From assembly GCA_947625465.1 (NCBI GenBank), contig CANQOK010000005.1, forward strand, positions 27,566-91,565: 64,000 nt of DNA, given 5' to 3'. The notes under the pieces were generated by a model, which saw only the letters and a program-made list of their open reading frames with translations, had not been told where the DNA came from and did not search any database. Origin of the DNA: an uncultured Lachnospiraceae bacterium (GTDB lineage: Bacteria; Bacillota; Clostridia; Lachnospirales; Lachnospiraceae). The first letter of the stretch is position 1, and every line of letters starts with the position of its first letter. Positions 43,660 to 52,979 of this stretch are shown here, piece after piece. The position numbers were made by a program, and so were the translations under genes.

Positions 43660-44616
43660 CTATATTGCCAGATATGCGATCAGGCATAAGACTGCCGTAA
43701 CAATGGCAAATGCCGCCACAACCTGTGTTTCCGCGTACCCGCAGAGTTCAAAATGATGATGGATGGGCGCCATCTTAAACAATCGTTTTCCGTGAGTCAG
43801 TTTAAAATAAACGACCTGCAGGATAACCGAAACCACTTCGATCAAATAGATAAACGCCACGATCAGCAAAAAGATCGGCATTCTCAATACCATTGCAGTT
43901 CCGGCCACAAAGCCTCCCAGTGCCAGAGAGCCGGTATCTCCCATGAATACCCGCGCGGGATGCACGTTAAACAAAAAGAATCCCAGAAGCGCGCCTACAA
44001 CGGCTCCGTTCATCGGCACGATATTGCTGCCAGCGATCAAAGCGATTACGGAAAAGAAGACGGCAATGATCAGCGTCACCCCGGTTGCCAGACCGTCCAA
44101 GCCGTCCGTCAGATTCGCGCCATTTACGGTACCTACGATCACGATGAACACAAACGGAATAAACAGAGCGCCCACATCCCAGGTCTGACCGCCGGTAAAC
44201 GGAATGATCACTTCTGTTCCCACATCCGTATACTGCAGCAGATAAAAAATGAACAAACCGGTCACGATGATCTGCAGCAGCATTTTCTGCCAGGCGCGCA
44301 GGCCCAGATTCCGCTTCATCACGACCTTGATATAATCGTCCAGAAATCCGATCAGGCCAAACCCCAGCGTCAGAAACAGGATTGGAAGAATCTCTGTATG
44401 GTCCTTAATAAAAATCAGGCTGGTGATCGTCACGCTGCAGAGAATGACCAGTCCGCCCATCGTAGGCGTTCCGCTTTTGCTCTTATGCGCCTCCGGCCCT
44501 TCTTCCCGGATGTACTGTCCGAATTTCAGTTTTTTCAAAAGCGGGATCACGATCGGGCACAAGACCACACTGATCCCAAAAGCGATTAAAATCGCGCTGA
44601 CAAATTCCGTGTTCAT
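43660..44616 (-). CDS. mraY: Phospho-N-acetylmuramoyl-pentapeptide transferase
   Basis: A 318-residue integral membrane enzyme with about ten helices. Key motifs: HKSKSGTPTMGGL, the Asp pair in GFLDDYIKV, NLTDGLDGLA and MAPIHHHFELCG. It makes lipid I from UDP-MurNAc-pentapeptide and undecaprenyl phosphate. ATG follows AAGGAGTATTCAAT. It lies between the second PBP gene and murD. Confidence 0.96.
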   Translation of the reverse strand: MNTEFVSAILIAFGISVVLCPIVIPLLKKLKFGQYIREEGPEAHKSKSGTPTMGGLVILCSVTITSLIFIKDHTEILPILFLTLGFGLIGFLDDYIKVVMKRNLGLRAWQKMLLQIIVTGLFIFYLLQYTDVGTEVIIPFTGGQTWDVGALFIPFVFIVIVGTVNGANLTDGLDGLATGVTLIIAVFFSVIALIAGSNIVPMNGAVVGALLGFFLFNVHPARVFMGDTGSLALGGFVAGTAMVLRMPIFLLIVAFIYLIEVVSVILQVVYFKLTHGKRLFKMAPIHHHFELCGYAETQVVAAFAIVTAVLCLIAYLAI

Positions 44617-44633
44617 ATTGAATACTCCTTCAT

Positions 44634-46379
44634 TTATTCTTCTGTCGTAACCTCCTGCTGCGGGATTCCCAGATAAGGCAGGATATTTTCATATAATTCC
44701 CGGATCATAGGCGCCGCAACGGTTCCACCGTAATAAACGCCCTGCGGTTCGTCGATAATGCCGATCGCGACCACTGACGGATTGTCGGCAGGCGCAAAGC
44801 CGATATAAGAAGAAATGTATTTATGCGCGCTTCGCGGCAGTTTCTGCGAGGTGGCGGTTTTTCCTCCAATGGAGAACCCTTCTATCTTCCCGTTTTTTCC
44901 CGTTCCTTCCGACACAACCTGTTCCAAAATATACCGCATGGTTTCAGAGGTGTCAAGAGAAATCACATTGCTTTCCGTCGGATAGGAAAATGTTTCCACC
45001 GTATTTCCGTCGCTGTCTTTCGCGCACACCCCAAAATGAGGCGTAACCAACGTACCGCCGTTAATCACCGCGCTGACCGCGCGCAGCAGCTGCATGGGCG
45101 TGATCTGGAAAGACTGGCCAAAGGACATGGTGGCCAGTTCCACCGGTCCCACATTTTCCTGTTTATGAATGATAGTCGCCGCCTCCCCGGGCAGATCCAC
45201 GCCGGTCCGGTTCAGCAGTCCCAATTTTCGAAAATACAGGTACATTTTTTCTACGCCGACTCGTTCTCCCACTGTCATAAAAACAGGATTACAGGAGTTC
45301 ATGGTCGCCTGCAGAAAAGTCTCCGCCCCATGCCCTGTCGTCTTATGGCAGCGGATTCTGCGGTCTTCCACAATTTTATACCCTGGACAGGAAAACGTAC
45401 TGTTGATATTGACAACTTTTTCCTCCAGGCCCGCAGTTGCCGTAATGATCTTAAATGTGGAACCCGGCTCATAAGTATCATTGATACTCTGATTCCGCCA
45501 CATCTGATTCAGCAGATTTTGTTTTTCCTTTTCGTCAGCGGGTTCCGTCTCAATATTCAGTTCATATGGGGTATTCAGATTAAATTCCGGGGCGTTTACC
45601 ATTGCCAGGATCTCTCCGTTTTGCGGATTCATGACAATGATGGAAACATAATTGGCGGATTTGGCTTCCAGTGTTTTATACGCGATCTGCTGCGCGTATT
45701 TCTGGATATTGTAATCCAGGCTGACATATACGTCATATCCGGCCTGCGATTCTTCTCTGACTTCTCTTGCGCCCTCCAGCTCTACGCCGCGGGCGTCGGT
45801 CAGCGTCAGAATCGTTCCGTCTTTTCCCTTCAGCCAATCCTCATATTCTACTTCCAGTCCGATAATTCCCTGATTATCCGCGCCGGTAAACCCCAATACC
45901 TTTGACGCTAAGTTATCATATGGATAATAACGCTTATAATCTTCATCTACCTTCACGCCGGCATAGTCATAAGCCCGAATCCGGTCTCCGATCTCTTTAT
46001 CTACGTTAGACTTGATCCGTTCCCGGGAGCTTTTCTTTTCCACTTTCTTCCGGACTTCCGCTTCCTCCAGCTGCAATTCCTTTGTCAGCATGGAGATTAC
46101 CTTTTCCGGTTCTTCAACCTGATTGTATATGACTGAAACAGTACATACCGTCCGGTTTGACGCCAGTTCGACGCCGTTGGCATCCATAATCCTGCCGCGC
46201 GCCGCTTTGATCCTGCGTTCTCTCTGATGCAGTTCCTCTGCCTGCAGCGTATAATATTCCTTACATACGATCATGAGGTACGCCAGTCTTACCAGTACAA
46301 GGATGACTGCCAGCAGGAACGCCGCCATCATAATCAATATTTTTTTTCGGTTATAGGTTCGGAAGATCGCCATATTCAT
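44634..46379 (-). CDS. Class B penicillin-binding protein (FtsI/SpoVD-type) with altered KTG motif
   Basis: A 581-residue bitopic transpeptidase. After the N-terminal helix (ILIMMAAFLLAVILVLVRLAY) comes the PBP dimer domain, then the transpeptidase: PGSTFKII gives SxxK, MNSCNPVF gives SxN, and the third motif reads GGKTATSQ, with Ala in place of the usual Gly of KTG. There is no PASTA domain. It is paired with a second class B PBP; one of the two should serve division (FtsI) and the other may be sporulation-specific (SpoVD), but I cannot say which. ATG at 46379 and 46373 are both possible starts. The Ala substitution was confirmed by reading the codons (AAA ACC GCC ACC). Confidence 0.9.
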   Translation of the reverse strand: MNMAIFRTYNRKKILIMMAAFLLAVILVLVRLAYLMIVCKEYYTLQAEELHQRERRIKAARGRIMDANGVELASNRTVCTVSVIYNQVEEPEKVISMLTKELQLEEAEVRKKVEKKSSRERIKSNVDKEIGDRIRAYDYAGVKVDEDYKRYYPYDNLASKVLGFTGADNQGIIGLEVEYEDWLKGKDGTILTLTDARGVELEGAREVREESQAGYDVYVSLDYNIQKYAQQIAYKTLEAKSANYVSIIVMNPQNGEILAMVNAPEFNLNTPYELNIETEPADEKEKQNLLNQMWRNQSINDTYEPGSTFKIITATAGLEEKVVNINSTFSCPGYKIVEDRRIRCHKTTGHGAETFLQATMNSCNPVFMTVGERVGVEKMYLYFRKLGLLNRTGVDLPGEAATIIHKQENVGPVELATMSFGQSFQITPMQLLRAVSAVINGGTLVTPHFGVCAKDSDGNTVETFSYPTESNVISLDTSETMRYILEQVVSEGTGKNGKIEGFSIGGKTATSQKLPRSAHKYISSYIGFAPADNPSVVAIGIIDEPQGVYYGGTVAAPMIRELYENILPYLGIPQQEVTTEE

Positions 46380-46448
46380 TGTCCTGTTCTTTCTTCCATA
46401 CTACTATATTTCCGATTAATAAACCTTATACCAGACAATCCGGATTCT

Positions 46449-48425
46449 CTACTGTGCTGCGGTTGTGGTTTCCTCCTGCGCTGCAGTCGTCTCTTCCGTA
46501 TAGCCGCCCTCCGGATCCTGCAGTCCCACATCGGGAATTTCCGGTTTTTCATCATAGGCGTCAGTCAGTTTACTGTCATTTTTATCCTTTGTATCTGTTT
46601 TAAAAATATTCATATAGGGAAGGACTTCTTCCATAATGTTGTGGAACAGCTGGGCTGCCTTGCCGGAATCATCCGGATTCTGTTCCGGCGTATCGATCAC
46701 TACATAGCATACGACTTCCGGATCATCATAAGGAACGCTGCCGATAAAAGACAGCACATATTGATTATTTCCACGGGGCAGTTTTTCCGCCGTACCGGTC
46801 TTGCCTGCCACTTCATAGCCGTCGATTGCCGCTTTGGCGCCGGTACCTTTTGTTACAACGGTACGAAGCGCTTCATTGATAAATTTGGACGTAGTCGGCG
46901 TGACCGTCTGCTTCACTACATCATCTGCCACATTTTCCACCAGTCCGCCGTTAACCGTATTGATCCGGCTGACCAGGTGCGGCGTATAATAATTCCCGCC
47001 ATTGACCAGAGAACAATAGCCGGCCGCAATCTGCAGCATATTGACCGTAAAATTCTGTCCGAAAGAGTTGGTTGCCAGTGTTACGTCACTGATATTGCCC
47101 GCGCTGTACAAAATACCGCTGGCTTCTCCTTTCAGATCGATCCCGGTCTTTAGTCCAAACCCGAACCGGCTCTGATAGGTGCTGAAAATATCCGCTCCTA
47201 CTTTCAGTCCGATCTGCATCAGCGCATCATTACAGGAACTGGTGATACTCTGCTGCAGCGTAATCTTTCCATGTCCCTCATGGCTGCTGCAGCTGATGTG
47301 TCTGCCGCCGACCGTTTCCCCGCCGTCGCAGAGAAAGGTATCGCTTTCCTGCACCTTTCCCTCCTCCAGTGCCATGGCAACGGTAAAGGGCTTCATAGTG
47401 GAACCCGGTTCAAAGGTATTGCTGATACATTCATTCCTCCACATCTGATTCATGGCGTCCAGTTTTTCTTCCTCGCTCATCGCCGCAATCTGTTTTTCAC
47501 TGAACATGGTGCTCAGATCACGGGGATTATTCAGATTATAGGTTTCGTCATTCGCCATAGCCAAAATCGCGCCCGTGTTAGGATTCATCACAAGCACAGA
47601 CATGCTTTGCGCCTTTTCCGTCTTGTTAAATTCCGCCAGTTTCTTTTCCACAATCTGCTGGATCATGATATCCAGCGTGGAATTGACCTGATTGCCGTCA
47701 ACCGCCGGCTTGGTAATCTCTTCCGTTGTATTGTCATCGTTCACATAGCTGAAGGTTCTGCCGTTGATTCCGTTTAAGGTATCGCAGTAGTAACCCTCCA
47801 GTCCCCAGTCGGCGTGATTTCCGTCATAAGTAAAGCCCAGGACTGTGGAAGCCAGTGTGTCATAGGGATACTTCCGCTTATATTCCTCTTCAAACCAGAC
47901 GCCCTTGATAAAGGGATTGTTTTTGGTATCCGCCTGCAGCTGCTTAAATGGTTCGATCTGGTTATATTCCAGTTGTTTGAGCATGACCACATAGCTGCTT
48001 TGGCTGCGTTCCTTAATGACCGCATGCAGTTCGTCCGCTTTCAGCTCCGGAAAGCACTGAACCAGCGCGCTGACTGTCGGTTCTTCATACCGTTCATCGT
48101 CCAGAATGACTTTCGGATCCAGGATCAGATTGTATACTTTGATGCTGGTAGCCAGAATATTCCCATTGCAGTCCAAAATATCTCCGCGCTTATATGGGAT
48201 CACCTTGCTGGCTGACTGCTGCTGATCCAATACCTGAATCGTATATTTATCTCCGCTCTCAAAATGGATATAAGAAATAATTCCGCTTAACGCAAACAAA
48301 AGCAGCACAATTATAATAAATGTAACTGCCAGTTTGGATCTCATTCTTCGATTGAATCTTCCGCGCACTGCATGTTTCTGCGGAACCCGCTCTTTCTGCA
48401 CACGCTCCTTTTTCTGTCCTGCCAA
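46449..48425 (-). CDS. Class B penicillin-binding protein (FtsI/SpoVD-type)
   Basis: A 658-residue bitopic transpeptidase with a basic cytosolic tail of 30 residues, one helix (LAVTFIIIVLLLFALSGIISY), a dimer domain and a complete catalytic set: PGSTMKPF (SxxK), SSCNDALM (SxN) and AGKTGTAEKLP (KTG). The tail after residue 620 is acidic and Thr-rich (TTAAQEETTTAAQ). It is the first of two class B PBPs after ftsL, the position of pbpB/ftsI in Bacillus. The start is probably TTG at 48425 with GGTGAG close before it. Confidence 0.92.
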   Translation of the reverse strand: MAGQKKERVQKERVPQKHAVRGRFNRRMRSKLAVTFIIIVLLLFALSGIISYIHFESGDKYTIQVLDQQQSASKVIPYKRGDILDCNGNILATSIKVYNLILDPKVILDDERYEEPTVSALVQCFPELKADELHAVIKERSQSSYVVMLKQLEYNQIEPFKQLQADTKNNPFIKGVWFEEEYKRKYPYDTLASTVLGFTYDGNHADWGLEGYYCDTLNGINGRTFSYVNDDNTTEEITKPAVDGNQVNSTLDIMIQQIVEKKLAEFNKTEKAQSMSVLVMNPNTGAILAMANDETYNLNNPRDLSTMFSEKQIAAMSEEEKLDAMNQMWRNECISNTFEPGSTMKPFTVAMALEEGKVQESDTFLCDGGETVGGRHISCSSHEGHGKITLQQSITSSCNDALMQIGLKVGADIFSTYQSRFGFGLKTGIDLKGEASGILYSAGNISDVTLATNSFGQNFTVNMLQIAAGYCSLVNGGNYYTPHLVSRINTVNGGLVENVADDVVKQTVTPTTSKFINEALRTVVTKGTGAKAAIDGYEVAGKTGTAEKLPRGNNQYVLSFIGSVPYDDPEVVCYVVIDTPEQNPDDSGKAAQLFHNIMEEVLPYMNIFKTDTKDKNDSKLTDAYDEKPEIPDVGLQDPEGGYTEETTAAQEETTTAAQ

Positions 48426-48438
48426 AGTCTCACCTGCT

Positions 48439-48939
48439 TTATGACGGTATATTCCCCATTTGCTTCATATATTCTCCATTTGACTTATCATAGATCGTTA
48501 CCTGATCTCCGGTCGCTTCCACCATGCCCAGCTGCTGTTTTGCGACTTTACGGATGTTCTCAATATCGATGAAACTGTTGATATCATAATCAATCGCGTC
48601 ATTCTGAACAGTCAGCTCAGCGATTTCACTGGATAAATGGTTCAAAGCAATGGTTTTTTCCGAAATTTTTGCTTCCGCATTCAGATATTGTACACACATC
48701 ACCAGACAAAATACGACGGCCAATACCAGAAACAGCGCATACGCGCCGTTCATCTGCAGAGCTTTCTGCCGGTTCTTGTATACATGCGAATCCGTTCTGG
48801 TCTCCGGTTTTCTCGCTCTCCCCGGAACCGGAACGACCGGATGCCCCTTCGGCACCGCCGAATACCGCGTTCCAGCCAGGTTTCTCGCCGCATTTCCGGA
48901 TGTGTATGCTTCCAACCCCATATTCCGATATTCTCTCAT
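48439..48939 (-). CDS. FtsL-like cell division protein
   Basis: A 166-residue bitopic protein: a cytosolic part of about 65 residues, a helix (GAYALFLVLAVVFCLVMCVQYL), then a coiled coil (AKISEKTIALNHLSSEIAELTVQNDA) and a short tail (IENIRKVAKQQLGMV) typical of FtsL/DivIC. Place between rsmH and the first PBP supports FtsL. It joins DivIB and DivIC to activate FtsW-FtsI. ATG follows AAGGAG. Confidence 0.85.
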   Translation of the reverse strand: MREYRNMGLEAYTSGNAARNLAGTRYSAVPKGHPVVPVPGRARKPETRTDSHVYKNRQKALQMNGAYALFLVLAVVFCLVMCVQYLNAEAKISEKTIALNHLSSEIAELTVQNDAIDYDINSFIDIENIRKVAKQQLGMVEATGDQVTIYDKSNGEYMKQMGNIPS

Positions 48940-48950
48940 AATTATACTCC

Positions 48951-49889
48951 TTACAGGCGGCGTTCAAACACCCTCAGTTTGGAACTTTTCGCCCTTTTAT
49001 TTGCCTCAATCTCCCTTTGGTCCGGTACGATCGGTTTTTTCGTGATCACAGTTCCTTTTGAAACCCTTCCGCATACACAGACCGGAAAATCCGGCGGACA
49101 GATGCAGGGATTTTCATTTTCTCTGAATTTGTTTTTTACGATTCTATCTTCCAATGAATGAAATGTTATGACCGCCAGTCTCCCCCTGTCGTCTAACAAA
49201 TCAATCATTGTATCGATAGAATCTTTTAATACTGCAAGCTCCTGATTGAGCTCTATGCGAATTGCCTGAAACGTTTTCTTTGCCGGATGCCCCTGCGCCA
49301 TTCTGACTTTCGCCGGAATGGCAGCTTTTATAATATAAATCAACTCCCCAGTTGTTTCTATTGTTTTGCGCTTCCGATATGCCACGATATGCTTTGCAAT
49401 GTTTTTCGCGAATCTTTCTTCCCCGTAATCACGAATTATCTGAAATAATTCGGACTCGCTGTAATCATTGACGATATCCCTGGCTGTCTTCGGCTTTCTT
49501 GTATCCATCCGCATGTCAAGCGGCGCATCTTCCCGATAGGTAAAACCCCGTTCGGGATTGTCAAGCTGGTAGGAGGAAACTCCCAGATCCAGCAAAATGC
49601 CGTTTACACGATGGATATTCTGTGCATCCAGTATCTGTCTGATATTGCTGTAGTTGCTTCGGACAATTGTAACTTGTTCTTGGAAAGGTTCCAATCGTTT
49701 TGCCGCAGCGGCGACCGCGTCCCCGTCCTGGTCAATTCCGATCAGCTTTCCGTTTTCCCCCAACATTCGGCACACTTCACAAGCATGTCCGGCTCCGCCC
49801 AATGTTCCGTCCACATAAATCCCATCCGGCTTTATGGCAAGGCTCTCTATTGTCTCTTCCAGCAAAACCGGTTTATGCTCAAATTCCAT
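48951..49889 (-). CDS. rsmH: 16S rRNA (cytosine(1402)-N(4))-methyltransferase
   Basis: A 312-residue SAM-dependent methyltransferase (MraW). The SAM loop is [15 protein letters not shown], with [20 protein letters not shown] and [14 protein letters not shown] as family marks. It methylates C1402 of 16S rRNA. It follows mraZ by about 50 bases and opens the dcw cluster in the usual order. ATG follows GGAGCAGCCCC. Confidence 0.97.
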   Translation of the reverse strand: MEFEHKPVLLEETIESLAIKPDGIYVDGTLGGAGHACEVCRMLGENGKLIGIDQDGDAVAAAAKRLEPFQEQVTIVRSNYSNIRQILDAQNIHRVNGILLDLGVSSYQLDNPERGFTYREDAPLDMRMDTRKPKTARDIVNDYSESELFQIIRDYGEERFAKNIAKHIVAYRKRKTIETTGELIYIIKAAIPAKVRMAQGHPAKKTFQAIRIELNQELAVLKDSIDTMIDLLDDRGRLAVITFHSLEDRIVKNKFRENENPCICPPDFPVCVCGRVSKGTVITKKPIVPDQREIEANKRAKSSKLRVFERRL

Positions 49890-49940
49890 GGGGCTGCTCC
49901 TCTCATCGCGAAACCTGTCCGCAGGCCCGGGTTCCCTTCA

Positions 49941-50372
49941 TTAAATCCCGAGCTCTGCCATATGAGAAGCCATCTTGTCTACTTCGTCATCATCGTAGCT
50001 GCTGTTGCCTTCCCATCTGTCAGTATTCCAGATTTCAACTCTGCTGCCGACACCCGCTAATGTCACATCCTTCTCCAGTTCGGCGAACTCCCGCAAGCCG
50101 CCCGGAATCAGGATTCTTCCCTGTTTGTCCACTTCTACCTGTCCTGCCCCTGCAAGAAAGAACCGGGAAAATCTGCGTGCTTCTTTGTCGGACAGTGGCA
50201 ATGCTCTCAGTTTTTCCTCCAGTTTTTTCCAGTCTTCATCGGCAAATGCCCACAGACATCCGTCCAGCCCTTTTGTTACCACAAATACATCTCCCAGAGA
50301 TTCGCGGAACCTGGCCGGTACGATCAATCTGCCCTTGGCATCTATGGAATGTCTGTACTCACCCATGAACAT
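49941..50372 (-). CDS. mraZ: Transcriptional regulator MraZ
   Basis: A 143-residue protein with two SpoVT/AbrB-like units: GEYRHSIDAKGRLIVPARFRE and VEVDKQGRILIPGGLREFA. MraZ binds repeated boxes in its own leader and controls the dcw operon. Such boxes are visible just upstream (50426-50465), next to a good promoter. First gene of the cluster. ATG at 50372 follows GGAGTATCGGCAATC. Confidence 0.96.
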   Translation of the reverse strand: MFMGEYRHSIDAKGRLIVPARFRESLGDVFVVTKGLDGCLWAFADEDWKKLEEKLRALPLSDKEARRFSRFFLAGAGQVEVDKQGRILIPGGLREFAELEKDVTLAGVGSRVEIWNTDRWEGNSSYDDDEVDKMASHMAELGI

Positions 50373-50425
50373 GATTGCCGATACTCCTTCTAAACCTTCC
50401 GATCTGTGCCAACAGGCTGATAATT

Positions 50426-50465
50426 CACCACTTTATGACACATTCTTACCACTTCGTACCACTTA
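50426..50465 (-). promoter_or_regulatory. MraZ operator: AAGTGGT boxes with 10-bp phasing
   Basis: On the minus strand AAGTGGTACG, AAGTGGTAAG, a degenerate AATGTGTCAT and AAAGTGGTGA follow one another at about 10-base intervals. This resembles the AAAGTGG-type MraZ boxes described for low-GC Gram-positives. They lie right after the -10, well placed to block transcription. Confidence 0.65.
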
Positions 50466-50471
50466 ACACAC

Positions 50472-50500
50472 ATTCTAAACCATTTCATAATAAATTTCAA
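50472..50500 (-). promoter_or_regulatory. mraZ/dcw promoter
   Basis: TTGAAA at 50495-50500 and TAGAAT at 50472-50477 with a 17-base spacer, directly upstream of the MraZ boxes. Confidence 0.7.
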
Positions 50501-50538
50501 GGCTTTTTTTCAAAAAGCAGAGAAAAAAACGAATAAAA

Positions 50539-50572
50539 AAAGGACTTCTCCGTTCATTCGGAAAAATCCTTT
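50539..50572 (-). terminator. Intrinsic terminator after lgt and the Spo0E-like gene
   Basis: A 14-bp stem with G-T pairs (arms 50539-50552 and 50559-50572, 6-base loop), followed on the minus strand by TTTTATTC. Confidence 0.85.
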
Positions 50573-50587
50573 TAACAATCTCTTTTT

Positions 50588-50740
50588 TTACGGTTCCAAT
50601 GCGATATACGCGTTGATCAGCTGATCCAGTTCCCGGCTTCGCGCCAGCAGTTTTTCATGATCGACGGTCTTTTGTTCCAGTATCGCGTCCACTTCTTTTC
50701 TCTTCTTCTCAATCTGCGCCGTCAGTTCTTTCTTGTTCAT
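50588..50740 (-). CDS. Spo0E-like aspartyl-phosphate phosphatase
   Basis: A 50-residue protein: MNKKELTAQIEKKRKEVDAI, then LLARSRELDQLINAYI. The SRELDQLI segment matches the SQELDxLI signature of Spo0E-type phosphatases, which remove phosphate from Spo0A-P and delay sporulation. ATG at 50740 follows GGAGGATTACA. The first 32 bases overlap the end of lgt in another frame, so its translation may depend on lgt. It ends just before the terminator. The fold and length fit the family; which response regulator it acts on is unknown. Confidence 0.8.
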   Translation of the reverse strand: MNKKELTAQIEKKRKEVDAILEQKTVDHEKLLARSRELDQLINAYIALEP

Positions 50741-51653
50741 TGTAATCCTCCTGTTTGCCTGTCTGTATCATATTGTGTATTTTTATCCTTTTATATGCAA
50801 GGATACAGATTGCCGCAATCCCTACAGCAATAGACAATATCTGTGATACCGGAAGCGTAGTTCCCGGTATCAGTAATTGGTCAGTCCGCAGCCCCTCAAT
50901 CCATGCTCTGCCTGCGGCATACCCTAATACGTACCAAAGAAAGACCTCTCCGTCATATGCCTTCTTTCTTCTGAAGATCAGGATCAGAATCAGCACGCAA
51001 AGATTCCAAAGTGATTCATACAGAAATGTGGGATGAACCTGAATGTACCCCAGATTCGATGCGGTATTTCCAAAAACCTGTTCCATCTGTGTCTTAACTG
51101 CCGGAGGCACGTCCGCGCCTGAAAAATATGAATCAAAATAAATCCGCATAGCCAGTGGGTTAGAATTAGACGTTACCGATCCAAACGCTTCCCGGTTAAA
51201 GAAGTTCCCCCACCGGCCGATTATCTGACCTGCGATCAGGCCAAGGCAGGCTGTATCCAGGATACGCGGAAAAGACAGCTTCCTGACTCTGGTATAAATA
51301 AGACAGGTCAGAACCGCCGCGATGATCGCTCCGTAGATCGCAAGTCCGCCATGCCGGAGATTAAAAATTTCCAGCAGATCGTCCTTATAGTGATCCCAGC
51401 GGAAGATCACATAGTACAGACGGGCCCCTACAATACTCGCAATGATCACGTAAAGCGCAAAGTCAATATAGTCTTCCATCTTCTGCCCTGTGGCTTTTGC
51501 CTCCCAGCACGCGATCACCACCCCCGCCATAATTCCAAACGCGATAATAATCCCGTAATAAGCGATTTCAAATCCGAATATACTGATATTCTTCCCCATA
51601 TTTTCAATGGTGATTCCCAATCCCGGGAATTCTATACTGACAACTTGATCCAT
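50709..51653 (-). CDS. lgt: Prolipoprotein diacylglyceryl transferase
   Basis: A 314-residue membrane enzyme with seven helices. Family marks are RHGGLAIYGAI and the signature GRWGNFFNREAFG, plus HPTFLYESLWNL. It attaches diacylglycerol to the lipobox Cys of lipoproteins such as the two encoded in this window. The 3' end overlaps the Spo0E-like gene. ATG follows GGAGGCCATGT. Divergent from ychF. Confidence 0.95.
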   Translation of the reverse strand: MDQVVSIEFPGLGITIENMGKNISIFGFEIAYYGIIIAFGIMAGVVIACWEAKATGQKMEDYIDFALYVIIASIVGARLYYVIFRWDHYKDDLLEIFNLRHGGLAIYGAIIAAVLTCLIYTRVRKLSFPRILDTACLGLIAGQIIGRWGNFFNREAFGSVTSNSNPLAMRIYFDSYFSGADVPPAVKTQMEQVFGNTASNLGYIQVHPTFLYESLWNLCVLILILIFRRKKAYDGEVFLWYVLGYAAGRAWIEGLRTDQLLIPGTTLPVSQILSIAVGIAAICILAYKRIKIHNMIQTGKQEDYNEQERTDGAD

Positions 51654-51768
51654 ACATGGCCTCCGTTCTCGACACTTGTTCTCATTTTACACCTTCCTTT
51701 CACAAAAATCAACATTTTCCCATCGCTGCCAATCGACATATTTCGTCAAAATGATTCGGATTCGCCAT

Positions 51769-51797
51769 TTGCTTTTTTCATATAAATATGGTACACT
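51769..51797 (+). promoter_or_regulatory. ychF promoter
   Basis: TTGCTT at 51769-51774 and TACACT at 51792-51797, 17-base spacer, about 50 bases before the ychF start. Confidence 0.6.
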
Positions 51798-51849
51798 CAA
51801 TAAGATCAATTAAAATTAAGAAAAATAACTTTCAAAACGGAGGCAGAAA

Positions 51850-52953
51850 ATGAAACTCGGTATCGTAGGTTTACCAAACGTAGGAAAAAGTACACTATTT
51901 AATTCCTTAACAAAAGCAGGGGCGGAATCCGCCAATTATCCCTTTTGTACCATAGATCCCAACATTGGCATTGTTGCTGTGCCGGACGCAAGATTGGACG
52001 CGCTTGCCGCACTTTATCATTCTCAGAAGATCACGCCCGCGGTTATTGAATTTTTGGATATCGCCGGTCTGGTCAAGGGTGCTTCCAAAGGAGAAGGTCT
52101 GGGCAACCAGTTCCTGGCCAATATCCGGGAAGTGGACGCCATTGTACATGTGGTCCGCTGTTTTGAAGACAGCAATGTGATCCATGTAGACGGCAGCATA
52201 GATCCCATGCGGGATATCGAAACGATCAATCTGGAACTGATTTTTTCGGATATGGAAATACTGGAGCGGCGGATTGCGAAAATAACCAAGATCGCTCGTG
52301 CCGGCGCTGACAAGTCAGCGGCAAAAGAACTGGAATTTATGAAACGCCTCTATGCGCATATGGAAAACGGCCAATTAGCGCGTTCTTATGCAACAGAGGA
52401 CGAAGACGAACTGGCATGGCTTAGAGAATACAATCTGCTTACCTATAAACCTGTCATTTTTGCCGCCAATGTATCGGACTCTAATCTGGCGGACGACGGC
52501 AGTTCCAATCCGCATGTGCAGGCTGTCCGGGCATTCGCCGCGGAAAACGGCTGCGAAGTTTTTGTGATCTGTGCCGAAACCGAGCAGGAGTTATCCGAAC
52601 TGGACGCAGAGGACAAAGCCATGTTTCTGGAAGATCTGGGCCTTGCCGAATCCGGCCTGGACAAACTGATCCGCGCCAGCTACAGACTGCTGGGACTAAT
52701 CAGCTATTTAACGGCCGGCGAAACCGAAACCAGAGCCTGGACCATTACGAAAGGCACAAAGGCGCCCGCTGCTGCCGGCAAGATCCACAGCGATTTTGAA
52801 CGGGGCTTTATCCGCGCCGAGGTCGTAAACTATCAGGATCTGCTGGACTGCGGCAGTTACGCAAAAGCGAAAGAAAAAGGACTGGTTGGTTTGGAAGGAA
52901 AAGATTACGTCGTCAGGGACGGAGATGTCATTCTGTTCCGTTTTCATGTATAA
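51850..52953 (+). CDS. ychF: Redox-regulated ATPase YchF (OLA1 family)
   Basis: A 367-residue Obg-type P-loop protein: G1 [16 protein letters not shown]3 [16 protein letters not shown], a coiled-coil insert and the C-terminal TGS-like domain ([20 protein letters not shown]). YchF hydrolyses ATP more than GTP and binds ribosomes, with links to oxidative stress. Length is normal. ATG follows GGAGGCAGAAA. The gene is plus-strand between lgt and thiN, and looks monocistronic. Confidence 0.97.
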   Translation: MKLGIVGLPNVGKSTLFNSLTKAGAESANYPFCTIDPNIGIVAVPDARLDALAALYHSQKITPAVIEFLDIAGLVKGASKGEGLGNQFLANIREVDAIVHVVRCFEDSNVIHVDGSIDPMRDIETINLELIFSDMEILERRIAKITKIARAGADKSAAKELEFMKRLYAHMENGQLARSYATEDEDELAWLREYNLLTYKPVIFAANVSDSNLADDGSSNPHVQAVRAFAAENGCEVFVICAETEQELSELDAEDKAMFLEDLGLAESGLDKLIRASYRLLGLISYLTAGETETRAWTITKGTKAPAAAGKIHSDFERGFIRAEVVNYQDLLDCGSYAKAKEKGLVGLEGKDYVVRDGDVILFRFHV

Positions 52954-52979
52954 CAGTCTTTTTTATAAAACCGGAGGAT

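Noticed and set aside
44823..45905. 360-codon plus-strand frame opposite a PBP gene
   Set aside because: Shadow of the conserved penicillin-binding protein on the other strand; protein has no family features.
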